DNA of 64,000 nt from positions 186,001 to 250,000 of the forward strand of contig JADJDP010000003.1 of NCBI GenBank assembly GCA_016702645.1. Direction: 5' to 3'. A program made the position numbers and the translations under genes. Source of the DNA: Flavobacteriales bacterium (GTDB taxonomy: Bacteria > Bacteroidota > Bacteroidia > Flavobacteriales_F > PHOS-HE28). This document shows, piece after piece, positions 35,886 through 44,713 of the stretch (position 1 is the first letter of the stretch; each line of letters opens with the position of its first letter). The notes below the pieces were generated by a model. That model was given only the letters and a program-made list of their open reading frames with translations, was not told the origin of the DNA and did no database searches.

Positions 35886-37463
35886 ATGAAACACATCCTC
35901 TCACTCGCTGCATTTCTCCCCTTCTTCCTGTCCGCGCAATACTTCGACGGCCGCCAGTTGGTGCTGGAGGAGGTCACGGTACCGGGCATGCCCGCGTTGC
36001 AGTCGTTCGCATGGGGGCAACACGATGGGCAGTGGTTCCTCATCGGTGGACGCACCGATGGACTCCATCGTCGGCAGCCTCCTTTCGCTTTCCTCGCCAC
36101 CGGGAACAACTTGAGCGCCTACGTGGTGGATCCAGTATCGCATCAGGTGTGGTCTTCACCCCTTTCTTCCCTTCCACAACCGTTGGAGGAACAGCTACAG
36201 AGCACGAACATGGAGTTCGAGCAGCGCGATGGGACACTGTATTGCGTCGGAGGCTATGGCTATTCGCCCACTGCGCTCGATCACATCACCTATCCCAACC
36301 TCACCGCGATCGATCTGGCAGGGGTGATGGACGCCATCCGCAACTCCCAACCCATCGCGCCCTTCTTCCGGCAACTGACCGATCAGCGCATGGAGGTCAC
36401 GGGTGGACAGATGCGGTTGCTCAACGACCGCTTCTACCTCGTGGGTGGTCAACGCTTCATCGGCCGCTACAATCCCATGGGGCCGAACCAGGGGCCTGGC
36501 TTCATTCAGGAGTATACCAACGCCGTGCGCCGCTTCGCCATTGATGACGACGGCGTCTCATTGGCGATAAGCGACTACTGGGGCCACGTGGATACGGTGA
36601 ACCTGCACCGCCGGGACTACAACATGCTCCCCCAGATCTTCCCGGATGGAGAAGAGGGCTTCACCGCGTTCACGGGTGTGTTCCAGTATGCAGCGGATGT
36701 TCCCTGGCTGAACACGGTGGACATCGTTGATACGAACGTCACAGTGGTGCCTGTTTTCGAGCAATTGTTGAACCAGTACCACAGTGCCCATGTGGGGCTC
36801 TACGATGGCAATACGAACGCCATGCGCTCGATGTTCTTCGGAGGTATCGGCCGATACTATTTCGATGGGAACGGCAACCTGATGGACGATATCAATGTAC
36901 CCTTCGTGAACACGATCAGCCTGGTGCAACGCAATGACCAAGGCGCCATGCTCGAATCACAGATCGGAGCGATGCCCGCGCTGCTCGGTGCCAGTGCGGA
37001 GTTCGTCCCCTGGCCGGGAACACCACAGACCGCAAGCGGGATCATGATGCAGCATTTGTTCGTGGGAGACACGATCGTGCTGGGGCATGTGGTCGGTGGG
37101 ATCGAGAGTACCGCAGGCAACATCTTCTTCATCAACACCGGCGTTCAGAGCGAGGCCTCCTCGCGGATCTTCCGAGTGCTCTTGGTCGACCCGACGCAAT
37201 CCGTTCCGGCCCCGGATACTTCGGTGGATATCCGTCTGCGCCGCGCGGGGGATGCGTTGCATGTTACCATCGGGGGCGGCATGACCGGAGCATATAGCGT
37301 TCGCGTACTGGACACGATCGGTCGCACAGTGCAGGTGCTGGCCGAGCATGCCCAAGGGGCGGAGCATTCCTTTGAGGTGGACCTACAGGGTCTGGCACCT
37401 GGTGCATACATGGTCGAGGTGCGCAACGGTCAGCGGCTGTTCACAGAGCGGTTCATCCGTTGA
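35886..37463 (+). CDS. secreted T9SS-sorted protein with Kelch-like repeats
   Basis: A 525-residue secreted protein. A signal peptide (MKHILSLAAFLPFFLSAQ) is followed by several beta-propeller-like repeats with GG turns: WFLIGGRTDG, LYCVGGYGY, FYLVGGQRF, MFFGGIGRYYF, LGHVVGGI. The last 85 residues form a type A sorting domain: VDIRLRRAGDALHVTIGG, YSVRVLDTIGRTVQVL, LQGLAPGAYMVEVRNGQRLFTERFIR. The repeats resemble Kelch motifs without their full consensus. Ligand unknown. It sits inside the sulfur island but has no predicted operator of its own; it follows SQR by 25 bases and could be read from that promoter. Confidence 0.8.
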   Translation: MKHILSLAAFLPFFLSAQYFDGRQLVLEEVTVPGMPALQSFAWGQHDGQWFLIGGRTDGLHRRQPPFAFLATGNNLSAYVVDPVSHQVWSSPLSSLPQPLEEQLQSTNMEFEQRDGTLYCVGGYGYSPTALDHITYPNLTAIDLAGVMDAIRNSQPIAPFFRQLTDQRMEVTGGQMRLLNDRFYLVGGQRFIGRYNPMGPNQGPGFIQEYTNAVRRFAIDDDGVSLAISDYWGHVDTVNLHRRDYNMLPQIFPDGEEGFTAFTGVFQYAADVPWLNTVDIVDTNVTVVPVFEQLLNQYHSAHVGLYDGNTNAMRSMFFGGIGRYYFDGNGNLMDDINVPFVNTISLVQRNDQGAMLESQIGAMPALLGASAEFVPWPGTPQTASGIMMQHLFVGDTIVLGHVVGGIESTAGNIFFINTGVQSEASSRIFRVLLVDPTQSVPAPDTSVDIRLRRAGDALHVTIGGGMTGAYSVRVLDTIGRTVQVLAEHAQGAEHSFEVDLQGLAPGAYMVEVRNGQRLFTERFIR

Positions 37464-37572
37464 TCGACGCGAGCACCACCTACTTTCGGTCAACAAGGAG
37501 TGCCCGTCGACGTGACATGTGGACGACCTGCACAGCGGACCCGAGCGTGGCGACGCTCTTCGTCGAAGTTCA

Positions 37573-37586
37573 GTGATGTTCGTCAC
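37573..37586 (+). promoter_or_regulatory. predicted Crp-type operator of the peroxiredoxin gene
   Basis: GTGATGTTCGTCAC. The centre (37579.5) is 36.5 bases from the end of TCACTTTG (37609-37616), the apparent -7 box 22 bases before the ATG at 37639. Confidence 0.65.
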
Positions 37587-37638
37587 CCTGAGGCACGTAG
37601 CCAAGCGTTCACTTTGTATTCGCTAACAAACCCCAACC

Positions 37639-38289
37639 ATGGAGATCAATCACATGCCCCGCATCGGCGACCAAGCTCCCGATTTCGAGGCGCTCACTAC
37701 GACAGGCCCTATCAAGTTCAGCGAGTACATCAAGGATAGTTGGACCATCCTCTTTTCCCATCCGGCCGACTTCACGCCGGTATGCACCACCGAACTCTCC
37801 GGCTTTGCCCAAGAGAAGAAGTGGTTCGCGGACCGCAACACGAAGCTCATTGGTGAGAGCATCGACAGCATCCATAGCCATGTGGCCTGGGTGCAAGCGG
37901 TGCGCGAGAAGACCGGTGTATACATGGATTTTCCGATCATCGCTGACATCGATATGAAGGTGGCCCACCTCTATGGCATGCTGCACGACAATGCGAGCAA
38001 CACCGCGGCTGTGCGCGCCGTGTTCTTCATCGATCCCAAGGGCATCATCCGCCTCATCATGTATTACCCACTGAACGTGGGCCGCAACATGGAGGAGATC
38101 AAGCGTGTCCTGGAAGCCATGCAAACCGTTGATGCCAATGGGTGTGCCATGCCGCTGAACTGGAAGAAGGGTGACAAGGTGATCGTGCCACCGCCCAAGA
38201 CCTTGAAGGACCTCGATGCCCGGCTCAATGAGAAAGGCATTGAGCTGATCGACTTCTATCTCGCTAAGAGGGAATTGGAACCAGCTTGA
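37639..38289 (+). CDS. 1-Cys (Prx6-type) peroxiredoxin
   Basis: A 216-residue thiol peroxidase of the Prx6 group. The peroxidatic Cys is in HPADFTPVCTTELSGFA, and the long C-terminal domain (PLNVGRNMEEIKRVLEAMQ to the end) is typical of Prx6 rather than AhpC. A second Cys (DANGCAMPLNWKKGD) is in a position that is variable in the family. It has its own predicted Crp-type operator and ends at a strong terminator, so it is a one-gene unit of the sulfur regulon, perhaps countering peroxide or persulfide stress. A start at 37654 is an alternative. Confidence 0.92.
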   Translation: MEINHMPRIGDQAPDFEALTTTGPIKFSEYIKDSWTILFSHPADFTPVCTTELSGFAQEKKWFADRNTKLIGESIDSIHSHVAWVQAVREKTGVYMDFPIIADIDMKVAHLYGMLHDNASNTAAVRAVFFIDPKGIIRLIMYYPLNVGRNMEEIKRVLEAMQTVDANGCAMPLNWKKGDKVIVPPPKTLKDLDARLNEKGIELIDFYLAKRELEPA

Positions 38290-38307
38290 AGCCTCCGAGC
38301 GAACAGA

Positions 38308-38335
38308 GATGAAGGCCCTGCGAAGGGCCTTCATC
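38308..38335. terminator. bidirectional terminator between peroxiredoxin and rhodanese genes
   Basis: Perfect 12-bp stem GATGAAGGCCCT/AGGGCCTTCATC with the GCGA tetraloop, 18 bases after the peroxiredoxin stop and 22 bases before the end of the convergent rhodanese gene. Confidence 0.85.
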
Positions 38336-38357
38336 AATTTGGTGGGAGCTTATCCTT

Positions 38358-38739
38358 TCAGCGTTCAATGGGATTTCCGGCATCGCGCCACGCAGTGATG
38401 CCCTCGGACAGGTCCACCACGTCGGTGAAGCCTTGTTCGCGTAAGAACTCACGCGCTGCCGCGCTACGACGACCCGACGCGCAATAGAGCAGCACGGGCT
38501 TCGACTTGTCCAGTTCCTGCATGCCGGCTTCCAGCTGGCCGTTGGTCCAGTCCAGGTTGCGGGCGTTCGCCAGATGACCTCCGCTGAATTCGTTTGCGGT
38601 GCGCACATCGAGCAGTTGGGCACCCACATCGTCCAAGCGTGCCTCAAAGGCCCCGGTGTTCAAGCTGCCACCGTCCTGTTGCGGTGGACAACCCATCGGC
38701 ATAAGGAGTCCCGGTTGATGCGAGGAGCAGAAGGCGCAT
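38358..38739 (-). CDS. rhodanese-domain lipoprotein, one frame break in the signal peptide
   Basis: A single rhodanese domain with catalytic Cys in LLYCASGRRSAAA and the entry motif VQLLDVRT-like QLLDVRTANEF. The frame given opens upstream at 38789 with non-signal residues. ATG at 38739 instead gives MRLLLLAST, and after a shift near 38710 continues LLMPMGCPPQQDG, a good lipobox. I therefore read it as an exported lipoprotein of about 126 residues with a one-base error. It follows the cytoplasmic rhodanese by 65 bases on the same strand and likely shares its operator-controlled transcript. Confidence 0.78.
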
Positions 38740-38804
38740 GGTGTTGGGGTTGGTGGGAACAGTAAGGCCGGTATTGCGCGGCCTTCCACTTGGTTGTCGA
38801 ACGA

Positions 38805-39107
38805 TCACTTCAGGCTGTTCACACTGGTCCATGGTCCGCCGTTGTACACGTCGAAGCCATGGCGCTTCAAGGTGTCGGCCGCCATGCCACTGCGCGCACC
38901 GCTGCGGCAGCAGGTGATCACGGGCTTGCTCTTGTCGAGCTTCTTCAACTGGTCCTCGAGCCGGTCCAAGGGCATGTTGATGGACCCAGCCACATGGCCA
39001 CTGCGGAACTCCTCCGGTGTCCGCACATCAACAATGGTCGCGCCTTGGGCGATCTTCTCGCGGAGGTCCACTTTTGGGCCGCCGATACCGAACAATGTCT
39101 TGAACAT
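38805..39107 (-). CDS. single-domain rhodanese sulfurtransferase
   Basis: A 100-residue rhodanese: IVDVRTPEEFRSGHVAGSINMPL and the active-site loop ITCCRSGARSG, with two adjacent Cys of which the second is catalytic by position. No signal peptide, so cytoplasmic. Rhodaneses carry sulfane sulfur as a persulfide; here it would shuttle sulfur between SQR, thioredoxin and the dioxygenase fusions. A -7 box (CAAAGGTC, 39135-39142 plus strand) and a predicted operator at 39165 precede it. Confidence 0.9.
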   Translation of the reverse strand: MFKTLFGIGGPKVDLREKIAQGATIVDVRTPEEFRSGHVAGSINMPLDRLEDQLKKLDKSKPVITCCRSGARSGMAADTLKRHGFDVYNGGPWTSVNSLK

Positions 39108-39164
39108 GGTCTATGGTGTTTTGCTTTCGCGGTACAAAGGTCCGGCGTTCGCCAAGCGCCGTTG

Positions 39165-39178
39165 GTGATGGACATCAC
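39165..39178 (-). promoter_or_regulatory. predicted Crp-type operator of the rhodanese pair
   Basis: GTGATGGACATCAC: arms GTGATG/CATCAC are perfect. The centre (39171.5) is 36.5 bases from the downstream end of GACCTTTG (39142-39135, minus strand), the same -7 octamer as at 32997 and 41043. Confidence 0.7.
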
Positions 39179-39193
39179 AAAGCGTCCCGTGCG

Positions 39194-40606
39194 TCAGAAC
39201 ACGTAGTTGATGATGAGGTCCGCGTGCAGCATGTCCACTTTGTTGATGGACTGCCGTTCGGTGAGTTCCCTTTCCAACGGCAGTTTCGCAAGTACCAATA
39301 GCTGTGCGGCAAGGCCCTTCCATCCGCCATTGAACTGGTATTGCGCGTTCACATCGAACTGCGTGTAGGACGGCATGGCGTACTTGTTCAGCCGCACATC
39401 GGTGAGGTCGGGCATCCGGTACAAGCCGCCGTCCACTTGGATCCGCCAGCCGTTGTTCGCTTTCCAGATCAGGTTCAGCGAAGCCGCGTGTACATCCCCA
39501 GCGCCTTCGTTGCGCTCGCGCGGCAGGAAGGTGAAGAAGGGATCGCGGCCCCATTCGCGCGGCATCAGGTAACGGCCATGTGCGGTGATGCGCGTGTAGT
39601 TCAGTTGCCAGCGGAACTTGCCGAGCACGTTACGCAATCGAGCGCTGAACGCCCAAGAGGCTTCGCTCGCTGGCATGTACAACAGACTGTCGTTGCCGTG
39701 CCCTCGGTAGTGGGCCGCGTCCTGCCGAATGGCCATGGCAGACGCGTTCCAGCGGGCTTCTTTGTTGCCTGCGTCCAACTGAAGCAGCGCGCTGTTGAAG
39801 ACGTTCTCGGTATAAAGATCCCAGGCTGTGACATTCAAGGTACGGTGGATCTTCTGCTTGACGCTCGCGGCGAAAATGCCCGCGCTCTCCAAGTGCTCTC
39901 CATGCTGTGCCCCTTCACCGTACACGTTTCGCCCGGCAGGGAAGACGGACATGCTCTCATCCACCGTGTACCATTCACTGGCGCCGCGCGGTGCCACCCG
40001 GTAGAGCCATCCGCCTTGCAGCGCCGTACCGTGGCTGGTGCGATGCTGGGTCCAGATGCCTTCGAACAAGCTGGGATGCATGCGTCCGTCCTGCGGGTTG
40101 AGGAAGGGCGTGTTCAGCTCTTGTTTGCCCAGCACCACCCGTGTGCGCACATTGTGCGACGACCAGTCCAACTGGAATTCGTGGAGGTAGGCCAGGTCGT
40201 TGGTATGGCGCGGGTCGTTCACATCGTACAGGCCGATCTCGTAGCGGTTGGCAGCACCGGTCACGGGGTCGAGCGCGGTGAGGTCGCTCGTCGCCAGATC
40301 GAAGGTGTAGCCGCCGCTGAGCTTGAACCTTGTGCCATGCCAGCGTTGCGATGTGAAGCCGAGCGTGCCTCCGAAGGCCACCGCATGGTAGTCCGCAGGT
40401 GCGCCGTCGTTGATGGTCATCATGTTGTAAAGACGGAGGCGTCCGTCCAGTTCTCCGCGCTTCATGATGTCGTACAAGTGGCTCGCACCGCGCAAGCTGT
40501 CGTTGCTGGGGATGTCCTGCTCGCTGTGCTGCGCGCTCCCGAGGAGCGGGAAGACGACCGATAGGACAAGGGCCAAGCCCCACCGACCGCTGTGCGATCG
40601 GTGCAT
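39194..40606 (-). CDS. OprD-like outer-membrane porin
   Basis: A 470-residue beta-barrel protein. It has a signal peptide (LALVLSVVFPLLGSAQ), alternating hydrophobic strands (RFKLSGGYTFDLA, VRTRVVLGKQELNTPFL, FRWQLNYTRITAHGRYL, WRIQVDGGLYRM) and a C-terminal Phe in the last strand (HADLIINYVF), as outer-membrane barrels require. The layout and RLYNMM and GKQELNTPFLN blocks match the OprD porin family. It follows dsrE in the same transcript (3 bases after its stop). A role in uptake of an inorganic sulfur compound is a guess from context. An ATG at 40621 is an alternative start. Confidence 0.78.
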   Translation of the reverse strand: MHRSHSGRWGLALVLSVVFPLLGSAQHSEQDIPSNDSLRGASHLYDIMKRGELDGRLRLYNMMTINDGAPADYHAVAFGGTLGFTSQRWHGTRFKLSGGYTFDLATSDLTALDPVTGAANRYEIGLYDVNDPRHTNDLAYLHEFQLDWSSHNVRTRVVLGKQELNTPFLNPQDGRMHPSLFEGIWTQHRTSHGTALQGGWLYRVAPRGASEWYTVDESMSVFPAGRNVYGEGAQHGEHLESAGIFAASVKQKIHRTLNVTAWDLYTENVFNSALLQLDAGNKEARWNASAMAIRQDAAHYRGHGNDSLLYMPASEASWAFSARLRNVLGKFRWQLNYTRITAHGRYLMPREWGRDPFFTFLPRERNEGAGDVHAASLNLIWKANNGWRIQVDGGLYRMPDLTDVRLNKYAMPSYTQFDVNAQYQFNGGWKGLAAQLLVLAKLPLERELTERQSINKVDMLHADLIINYVF

Positions 40607-40624
40607 TCCCGTGTGCTGCATGGA

Positions 40625-41038
40625 TCAGAAACCCGCTTTGATGTAGCTCCAGCCGTCCTCCTGCCGCTCCACGATGTGGATGATCCCGGCCTTCACATGC
40701 CCGGCTTCGGATAGAACCTTGGCCGGGTCGAGGTTGCGCTCACGGATCGTATTGTCGCAGGCGAGGAAGACGATGCCTTGGGCAGCGAACTCCTTCACCT
40801 TGGCTTGCACAATGCTCCGGTCGCTCATCAGCAGGTCCATGCCGGGGCCGTGACACACCACTTCGACCTGCATGGTGGGAGCGGCCTCCTTCATGTTCTT
40901 GAACTGCTTCATCAGGTTCTTGTGGACGAGCGTATCACCACTGGTCAGCTGCATGATGATGCGATGCTGGCGCTCGGTCTGTTGGGCGTACATCGCGCTG
41001 CCAAGGAGGATAGCGAGGAGGAAGAGGAGCTTCTTCAT
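40625..41038 (-). CDS. periplasmic DsrE-family protein
   Basis: A 137-residue exported member of the DsrE/DsrF sulfur-relay fold. The signal peptide is KKLLFLLAILLGSAMYAQ. The mature part has IMQLTSGDTLVHKNLMKQFKNM, VEVVCHGPGMDLL and FLACDNTIRERNLDPAKVL, where the Cys after FLA is the position that carries sulfur in relatives, and ends IVERQEDGWSYIKAGF. ATG at 41038 lies only 5 bases past the -7 box CAAAGGTC (41043-41050, plus strand), so the mRNA would be essentially leaderless. First gene of a unit with the porin. Confidence 0.85.
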   Translation of the reverse strand: MKKLLFLLAILLGSAMYAQQTERQHRIIMQLTSGDTLVHKNLMKQFKNMKEAAPTMQVEVVCHGPGMDLLMSDRSIVQAKVKEFAAQGIVFLACDNTIRERNLDPAKVLSEAGHVKAGIIHIVERQEDGWSYIKAGF

Positions 41039-41072
41039 GACGCAAAGGTCGGCTGCTCGTTCACCCAGCGCT

Positions 41073-41086
41073 GTGAGCGATGTCAC
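41073..41086 (-). promoter_or_regulatory. predicted Crp-type operator of the dsrE-porin unit
   Basis: GTGAGCGATGTCAC, within TGTGAN6TCACA, which is the full E. coli CRP consensus. The centre (41079.5) is 36.5 bases from the downstream end of GACCTTTG (41050-41043, minus strand). Confidence 0.72.
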
Positions 41087-41175
41087 AGAGCATTCTTGAC
41101 CAATGCCAATTGACGAACACTGACCGGCGCCGGTCTGCTCCCCGTGTCAGAAGCATAGCTTGCTGGCCGTTCCCG

Positions 41176-42969
41176 ATGGCCTCAGAGTTCATTCCCAAGT
41201 CGTTCACGGTGCTGGGCAGGGGCTACACAGCGTCCCAGTTCGGCCGCGATGTGCTAGCTGGCGTCATCGTAGGCATTGTCGCCTTGCCTTTGGCGATCGC
41301 CTTCGCGATCGCATCAGGTGTTTCGCCGGAGAAGGGTTTGATCACTGCGGTGGTCGCAGGCTTCTTCATCAGTGCCTTCGGAGGAAGTCGCGTCCAGATC
41401 GGTGGGCCCACCGGTGCGTTCATCGTGATCGTGTACGGCATCGTGCAGACCTACGGCATCGAAGGGCTCACGGTGGCCACCTTCATCGCGGGCTTCATGC
41501 TCATGCTCATGGGCTTCCTGCGCTTCGGGGTGTTGCTGAAGTACTTTCCGCATACGCTCATCGTGGGCTTCACTACCGGCATCGCGGTGATCATTTTCTC
41601 GGCGCAGATCAATGATCTCTTCGGGTTGGGGATCGCGAAGGTACCAGCGGATTTCCTGGAGAAGTGGGCGGTCTACGCCACCTCTTTCCGATCGATGGAC
41701 CTCACCACGCTGGCCATTGGTGCCGGTACGATCCTCATCACGGCCTTGATGCCGAGAGTGACCAAGGTGGTGCCCGGTTCGATCGTCGCGATCGCGCTGG
41801 CCACATCGGTCGTGGCTTGGTGGCAGTTGCCGGTGGAGACCATCGGATCCCGGTTCGGTGCGATCCCGAACACGCTTCCCATGCCGCATTTCCACATGGT
41901 GGACCTCGCGACCTTCAAAGAACTGCTGCGCCCCGCACTCGCCATCGCGCTGTTGGGCGGTATCGAATCCCTGCTGAGCGCGGTCGTGGCCGATGGTTCG
42001 ATCGGTGGCAAGCATCGGAGCAATATGGAATTGGTCGCGCAAGGTGGTGCCAACATCCTGTCCGCGTTGTTCGGGGGGATCCCCGCCACAGGAGCGATCG
42101 CGCGTACGGCCACCAACGTGAAGAACGGGGGCCGGACCCCGATGGCAGGCATGGTGCATGCGGTGGTGTTGCTGCTCATCATGCTCGTCGCCGGGAAGTG
42201 GGCAGCGTTGATCCCCATGTCCTGCCTTGCCGGGATCCTGGTTGTGGTGGCCTGGAACATGGCCGAGTTGCACAGCTTCCGTGCGGTGTTCAGGACGAGC
42301 CGGTATGACATGGCCGTACTGCTCGCGACTTTCCTGCTCACGGTGGTGTTCGATCTGGTCATCGCCATCGAGATCGGTCTGGTGCTCGCTGCTTTCCTGT
42401 TCATGAAGCGGATGAGCGACTCCACGCAGTTGAGATCGTTGGGCGGAACGGCGGACCAGGAAGACAAGCTCTTCGATGCGGAATTCAAGAACGTCCCGAA
42501 GCATGTGCTGATCTATGAGATAAATGGACCACTGTTCTTCGGGGCAGCGCAGACCTTCACCGATACGATGAAGACCGTGGGTGATAAGCACCGGATGCTC
42601 ATCCTCCGCATGCGGCATGTGCCGTTCATCGATGCCACGGGCCTGCACAGGCTCCAGGACATCGTGGACACCATGCAACACCGGAACATGCGGGTACTCT
42701 TTACGGATGTGCAACCTGATGTGCGGCATGCTATCCGGGATGCGGGCATCCGGGGGGGCGCTGGCGGCCCCGTTGCTCATGCGTGCTCTCCGGATGCTGG
42801 CGATCCGAAGTCCGTATGGTTGTGTGCTGGCGTGCCCCGAGGGAGGTGCCTGGCCACCAATGGGGGGCGGGCCTTTCACGTCCTCAGCGGTATGTTCGGG
42901 TTCAACGGAACTCGTAGTCGTAGCCTTCGAGCTGGCTCAGCAACGTTTGCGGTGCATCGGTCGCTGTGA
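41176..42969 (+). CDS. SulP-family anion transporter with STAS domain, C terminus uncertain
   Basis: A SulP/SLC26 transporter with about twelve helices: AGVIVGIVALPLAIAFAIASGVSPEKGL, GGSRVQIGGPTGAFIVIVYGIV and FGGIPATGAIARTATNVKNGGRTP are family signatures. A cytoplasmic STAS domain follows (residues 440-540; HVLIYEINGPLFFGAAQTF, FIDATGLHRL). After G7 at 42752-42758 the reading becomes low-complexity and overlaps the convergent gene; one G less gives RGALAAPLLMRALRML, closer to a SulP end. The true stop is probably before 42900. Substrates include sulfate and bicarbonate; context favours sulfate, the end product of sulfur oxidation. A palindrome GACCGGCGCCGGTC lies upstream at 41122-41135. 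Confidence 0.85.
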   Translation: MASEFIPKSFTVLGRGYTASQFGRDVLAGVIVGIVALPLAIAFAIASGVSPEKGLITAVVAGFFISAFGGSRVQIGGPTGAFIVIVYGIVQTYGIEGLTVATFIAGFMLMLMGFLRFGVLLKYFPHTLIVGFTTGIAVIIFSAQINDLFGLGIAKVPADFLEKWAVYATSFRSMDLTTLAIGAGTILITALMPRVTKVVPGSIVAIALATSVVAWWQLPVETIGSRFGAIPNTLPMPHFHMVDLATFKELLRPALAIALLGGIESLLSAVVADGSIGGKHRSNMELVAQGGANILSALFGGIPATGAIARTATNVKNGGRTPMAGMVHAVVLLLIMLVAGKWAALIPMSCLAGILVVVAWNMAELHSFRAVFRTSRYDMAVLLATFLLTVVFDLVIAIEIGLVLAAFLFMKRMSDSTQLRSLGGTADQEDKLFDAEFKNVPKHVLIYEINGPLFFGAAQTFTDTMKTVGDKHRMLILRMRHVPFIDATGLHRLQDIVDTMQHRNMRVLFTDVQPDVRHAIRDAGIRGGAGGPVAHACSPDAGDPKSVWLCAGVPRGRCLATNGGRAFHVLSGMFGFNGTRSRSLRAGSATFAVHRSL

Positions 42970-44683
42970 TCCGCCCTTCGACTTTCGGAGCTACGGGAGA
43001 GAACGCTCCGAAATACTCGCGCAGGATGTTGTGCATGGTGGCGTTGGCGCGGCGCGGGTTCGAAACCTTCTCCAGTCTACAGAGTGTGTCGTTCGGGTCG
43101 CCCTCGCGCTCGCAGGCGGCGATGAGGTAGGTGCGCTTCAGGTCGATGGGCTTCTTGCCGATCCTGATCCAGTTAACGCGCTTCCCCAGGTCGTTGTTCA
43201 TGGTGAAGTTGGCCGTCATGCCCTTGAAGCGTACCACCCAGCCGCCGAAGCGTTTGGCCGGATCCTTCGCGAAGACGTTGTGCAACTCCTTCTCCAGCCA
43301 GTCCCATAGCTGCTGCCCGGTCGCTTCGCCGTACTTGGCTTCACTGTCCACCGGGATCATGCTCCAGATGTTGTCGTTCGTGATCGGCGTGGGCGTCTTG
43401 CCATCGGCCACGATCGGTGGACAGAAACGGAAGCCATTGCTGATGGCGACCTCGGGTTTCAGCTTCCACATGATGGCGTCCGTGATCAAATTGTCCATCG
43501 GGTTCTCGATCACATAGTAGCGCACGAGCGTGTTCTTCGTGCTACCCACGACCTTGCTCAGCGTCTCCTTGTACGGCGCGCTCACTTCGTCAACCAGTTG
43601 CAGCATGCCTTGGTCCGCCGGGTACTTCTCCGGGTCCACGTCGAGCAGTTCGTAGTGGCTGTCCTTCACCTTGCCGTCTTCCACCACTACATCGAGGCGA
43701 GCTACGAACGAGCCGAAAGCACCCGGCTCGGTCACCTTGCTGTACTTGCCATCGATGGGTTTGCGCACGCGCTCGTGCGTATCGGCTCCGAGGATGAGGT
43801 CAGCACCTTCCACTTCCGGTTTGTTCGCCAGATCCACTTGTTGCGCCAGGCCCATGTGGGTGACGAGGAAGACCATCGCGCACTGTTCGTAGTCGCGCAG
43901 GATGCGGATGTACTTGGCCACGTTGATCTCCGGCTTGGTGAACTGGATCCCGTAGCTGTAAGCCGGGGATTGTCGCTTGGGCGTGAGCGGATCGTTGTAG
44001 CCGATGAAGCCGATCTTGAGCCCCGCAACACGCTTCGTCCAGTAGGGCGGGAAAATGAGCTCGCCCTTGAACTCGGCATTCTTGTCTGGCGTCGAGATCG
44101 ATCCTTCGGGGTACGCCGCATGGAACATGTTCGCGCAGATCTTATCGGCCTTGTAAGAGCCAAGATCCTTCAGCATCATCTCCTTGCCGTAGATCACTTC
44201 CCAGTTACCGGGTAGTACCAGGTCGTATCCGATGCGGTCCATCAACGGCACCAGCGCGCGGCCCTCGCTCATCGCGGCCACACCACCGCCTTGGAAACAG
44301 TCGCCGCCATCGATCACGATGGTGTTCTCCGGATCCTCGTTCCGCAGCGTGTCGATCATGGTCTTCAACACCCCGAAGCCGCCGCGCTTCTTGTACACGG
44401 GCTTGCCTTGCTCCAGGAAGAACTCGTCGTGCGTGTTCAGTTGCGCATGGATGTCGCTCGTATGCAGGATCGTGAACTTCTGCGCCTTGCCTTGCACGAC
44501 GGCTGCGCTCTTAACGAGTTCATCGCGACGATCGTTCAGCGCACCCATCGCGAGGGTGGGGCCGAGCGTCAGCCCAGCGCCCAAGGCCCCGAGCGAGCGT
44601 AGCATGCTGCGCCGCGAGATCCCGTTCTTCTCTTCGTCGTGCGCGCCGCACGAGCAGCCTTCGGGGTGTTGGATGTCGCTCAT
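42902..44683 (-). CDS. SoxB-like thiosulfohydrolase / 5'-nucleotidase family protein
   Basis: A 593-residue exported metallophosphatase-fold protein. The twin-arginine signal is SRRSMLRSLGALGAGLTL. Metal ligands lie in HTSDIHAQLN, DGGDCFQGG, GNWEVIYG, THMGL and GADTHERV, and the C-terminal nucleotidase domain has ISNGFRFCPPI. The segment DGGDCFQGGGVAAMSEG to NWEVIYG follows SoxB (DGGDxxQGSG, HWEFTYG) more than ordinary 5'-nucleotidase (GNHEFD), though SoxB's His-Trp-Glu is Asn-Trp-Glu here. SoxB removes sulfate from the SoxYZ carrier, but soxYZ and soxXA are absent from this window. Last gene of the arsR operon. Confidence 0.78.
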   Translation of the reverse strand: MSDIQHPEGCSCGAHDEEKNGISRRSMLRSLGALGAGLTLGPTLAMGALNDRRDELVKSAAVVQGKAQKFTILHTSDIHAQLNTHDEFFLEQGKPVYKKRGGFGVLKTMIDTLRNEDPENTIVIDGGDCFQGGGVAAMSEGRALVPLMDRIGYDLVLPGNWEVIYGKEMMLKDLGSYKADKICANMFHAAYPEGSISTPDKNAEFKGELIFPPYWTKRVAGLKIGFIGYNDPLTPKRQSPAYSYGIQFTKPEINVAKYIRILRDYEQCAMVFLVTHMGLAQQVDLANKPEVEGADLILGADTHERVRKPIDGKYSKVTEPGAFGSFVARLDVVVEDGKVKDSHYELLDVDPEKYPADQGMLQLVDEVSAPYKETLSKVVGSTKNTLVRYYVIENPMDNLITDAIMWKLKPEVAISNGFRFCPPIVADGKTPTPITNDNIWSMIPVDSEAKYGEATGQQLWDWLEKELHNVFAKDPAKRFGGWVVRFKGMTANFTMNNDLGKRVNWIRIGKKPIDLKRTYLIAACEREGDPNDTLCRLEKVSNPRRANATMHNILREYFGAFSPVAPKVEGRITATDAPQTLLSQLEGYDYEFR

Positions 44684-44713
44684 GAGTTCACATTTTCTGA
44701 TCGTCCGATCATC

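Noticed and set aside
41122..41135. GACCGGCGCCGGTC palindrome upstream of SulP as a member of the Crp regulon
   Set aside because: No TGAN6TCA core and no matching -7 spacing; left as an unassigned palindrome.
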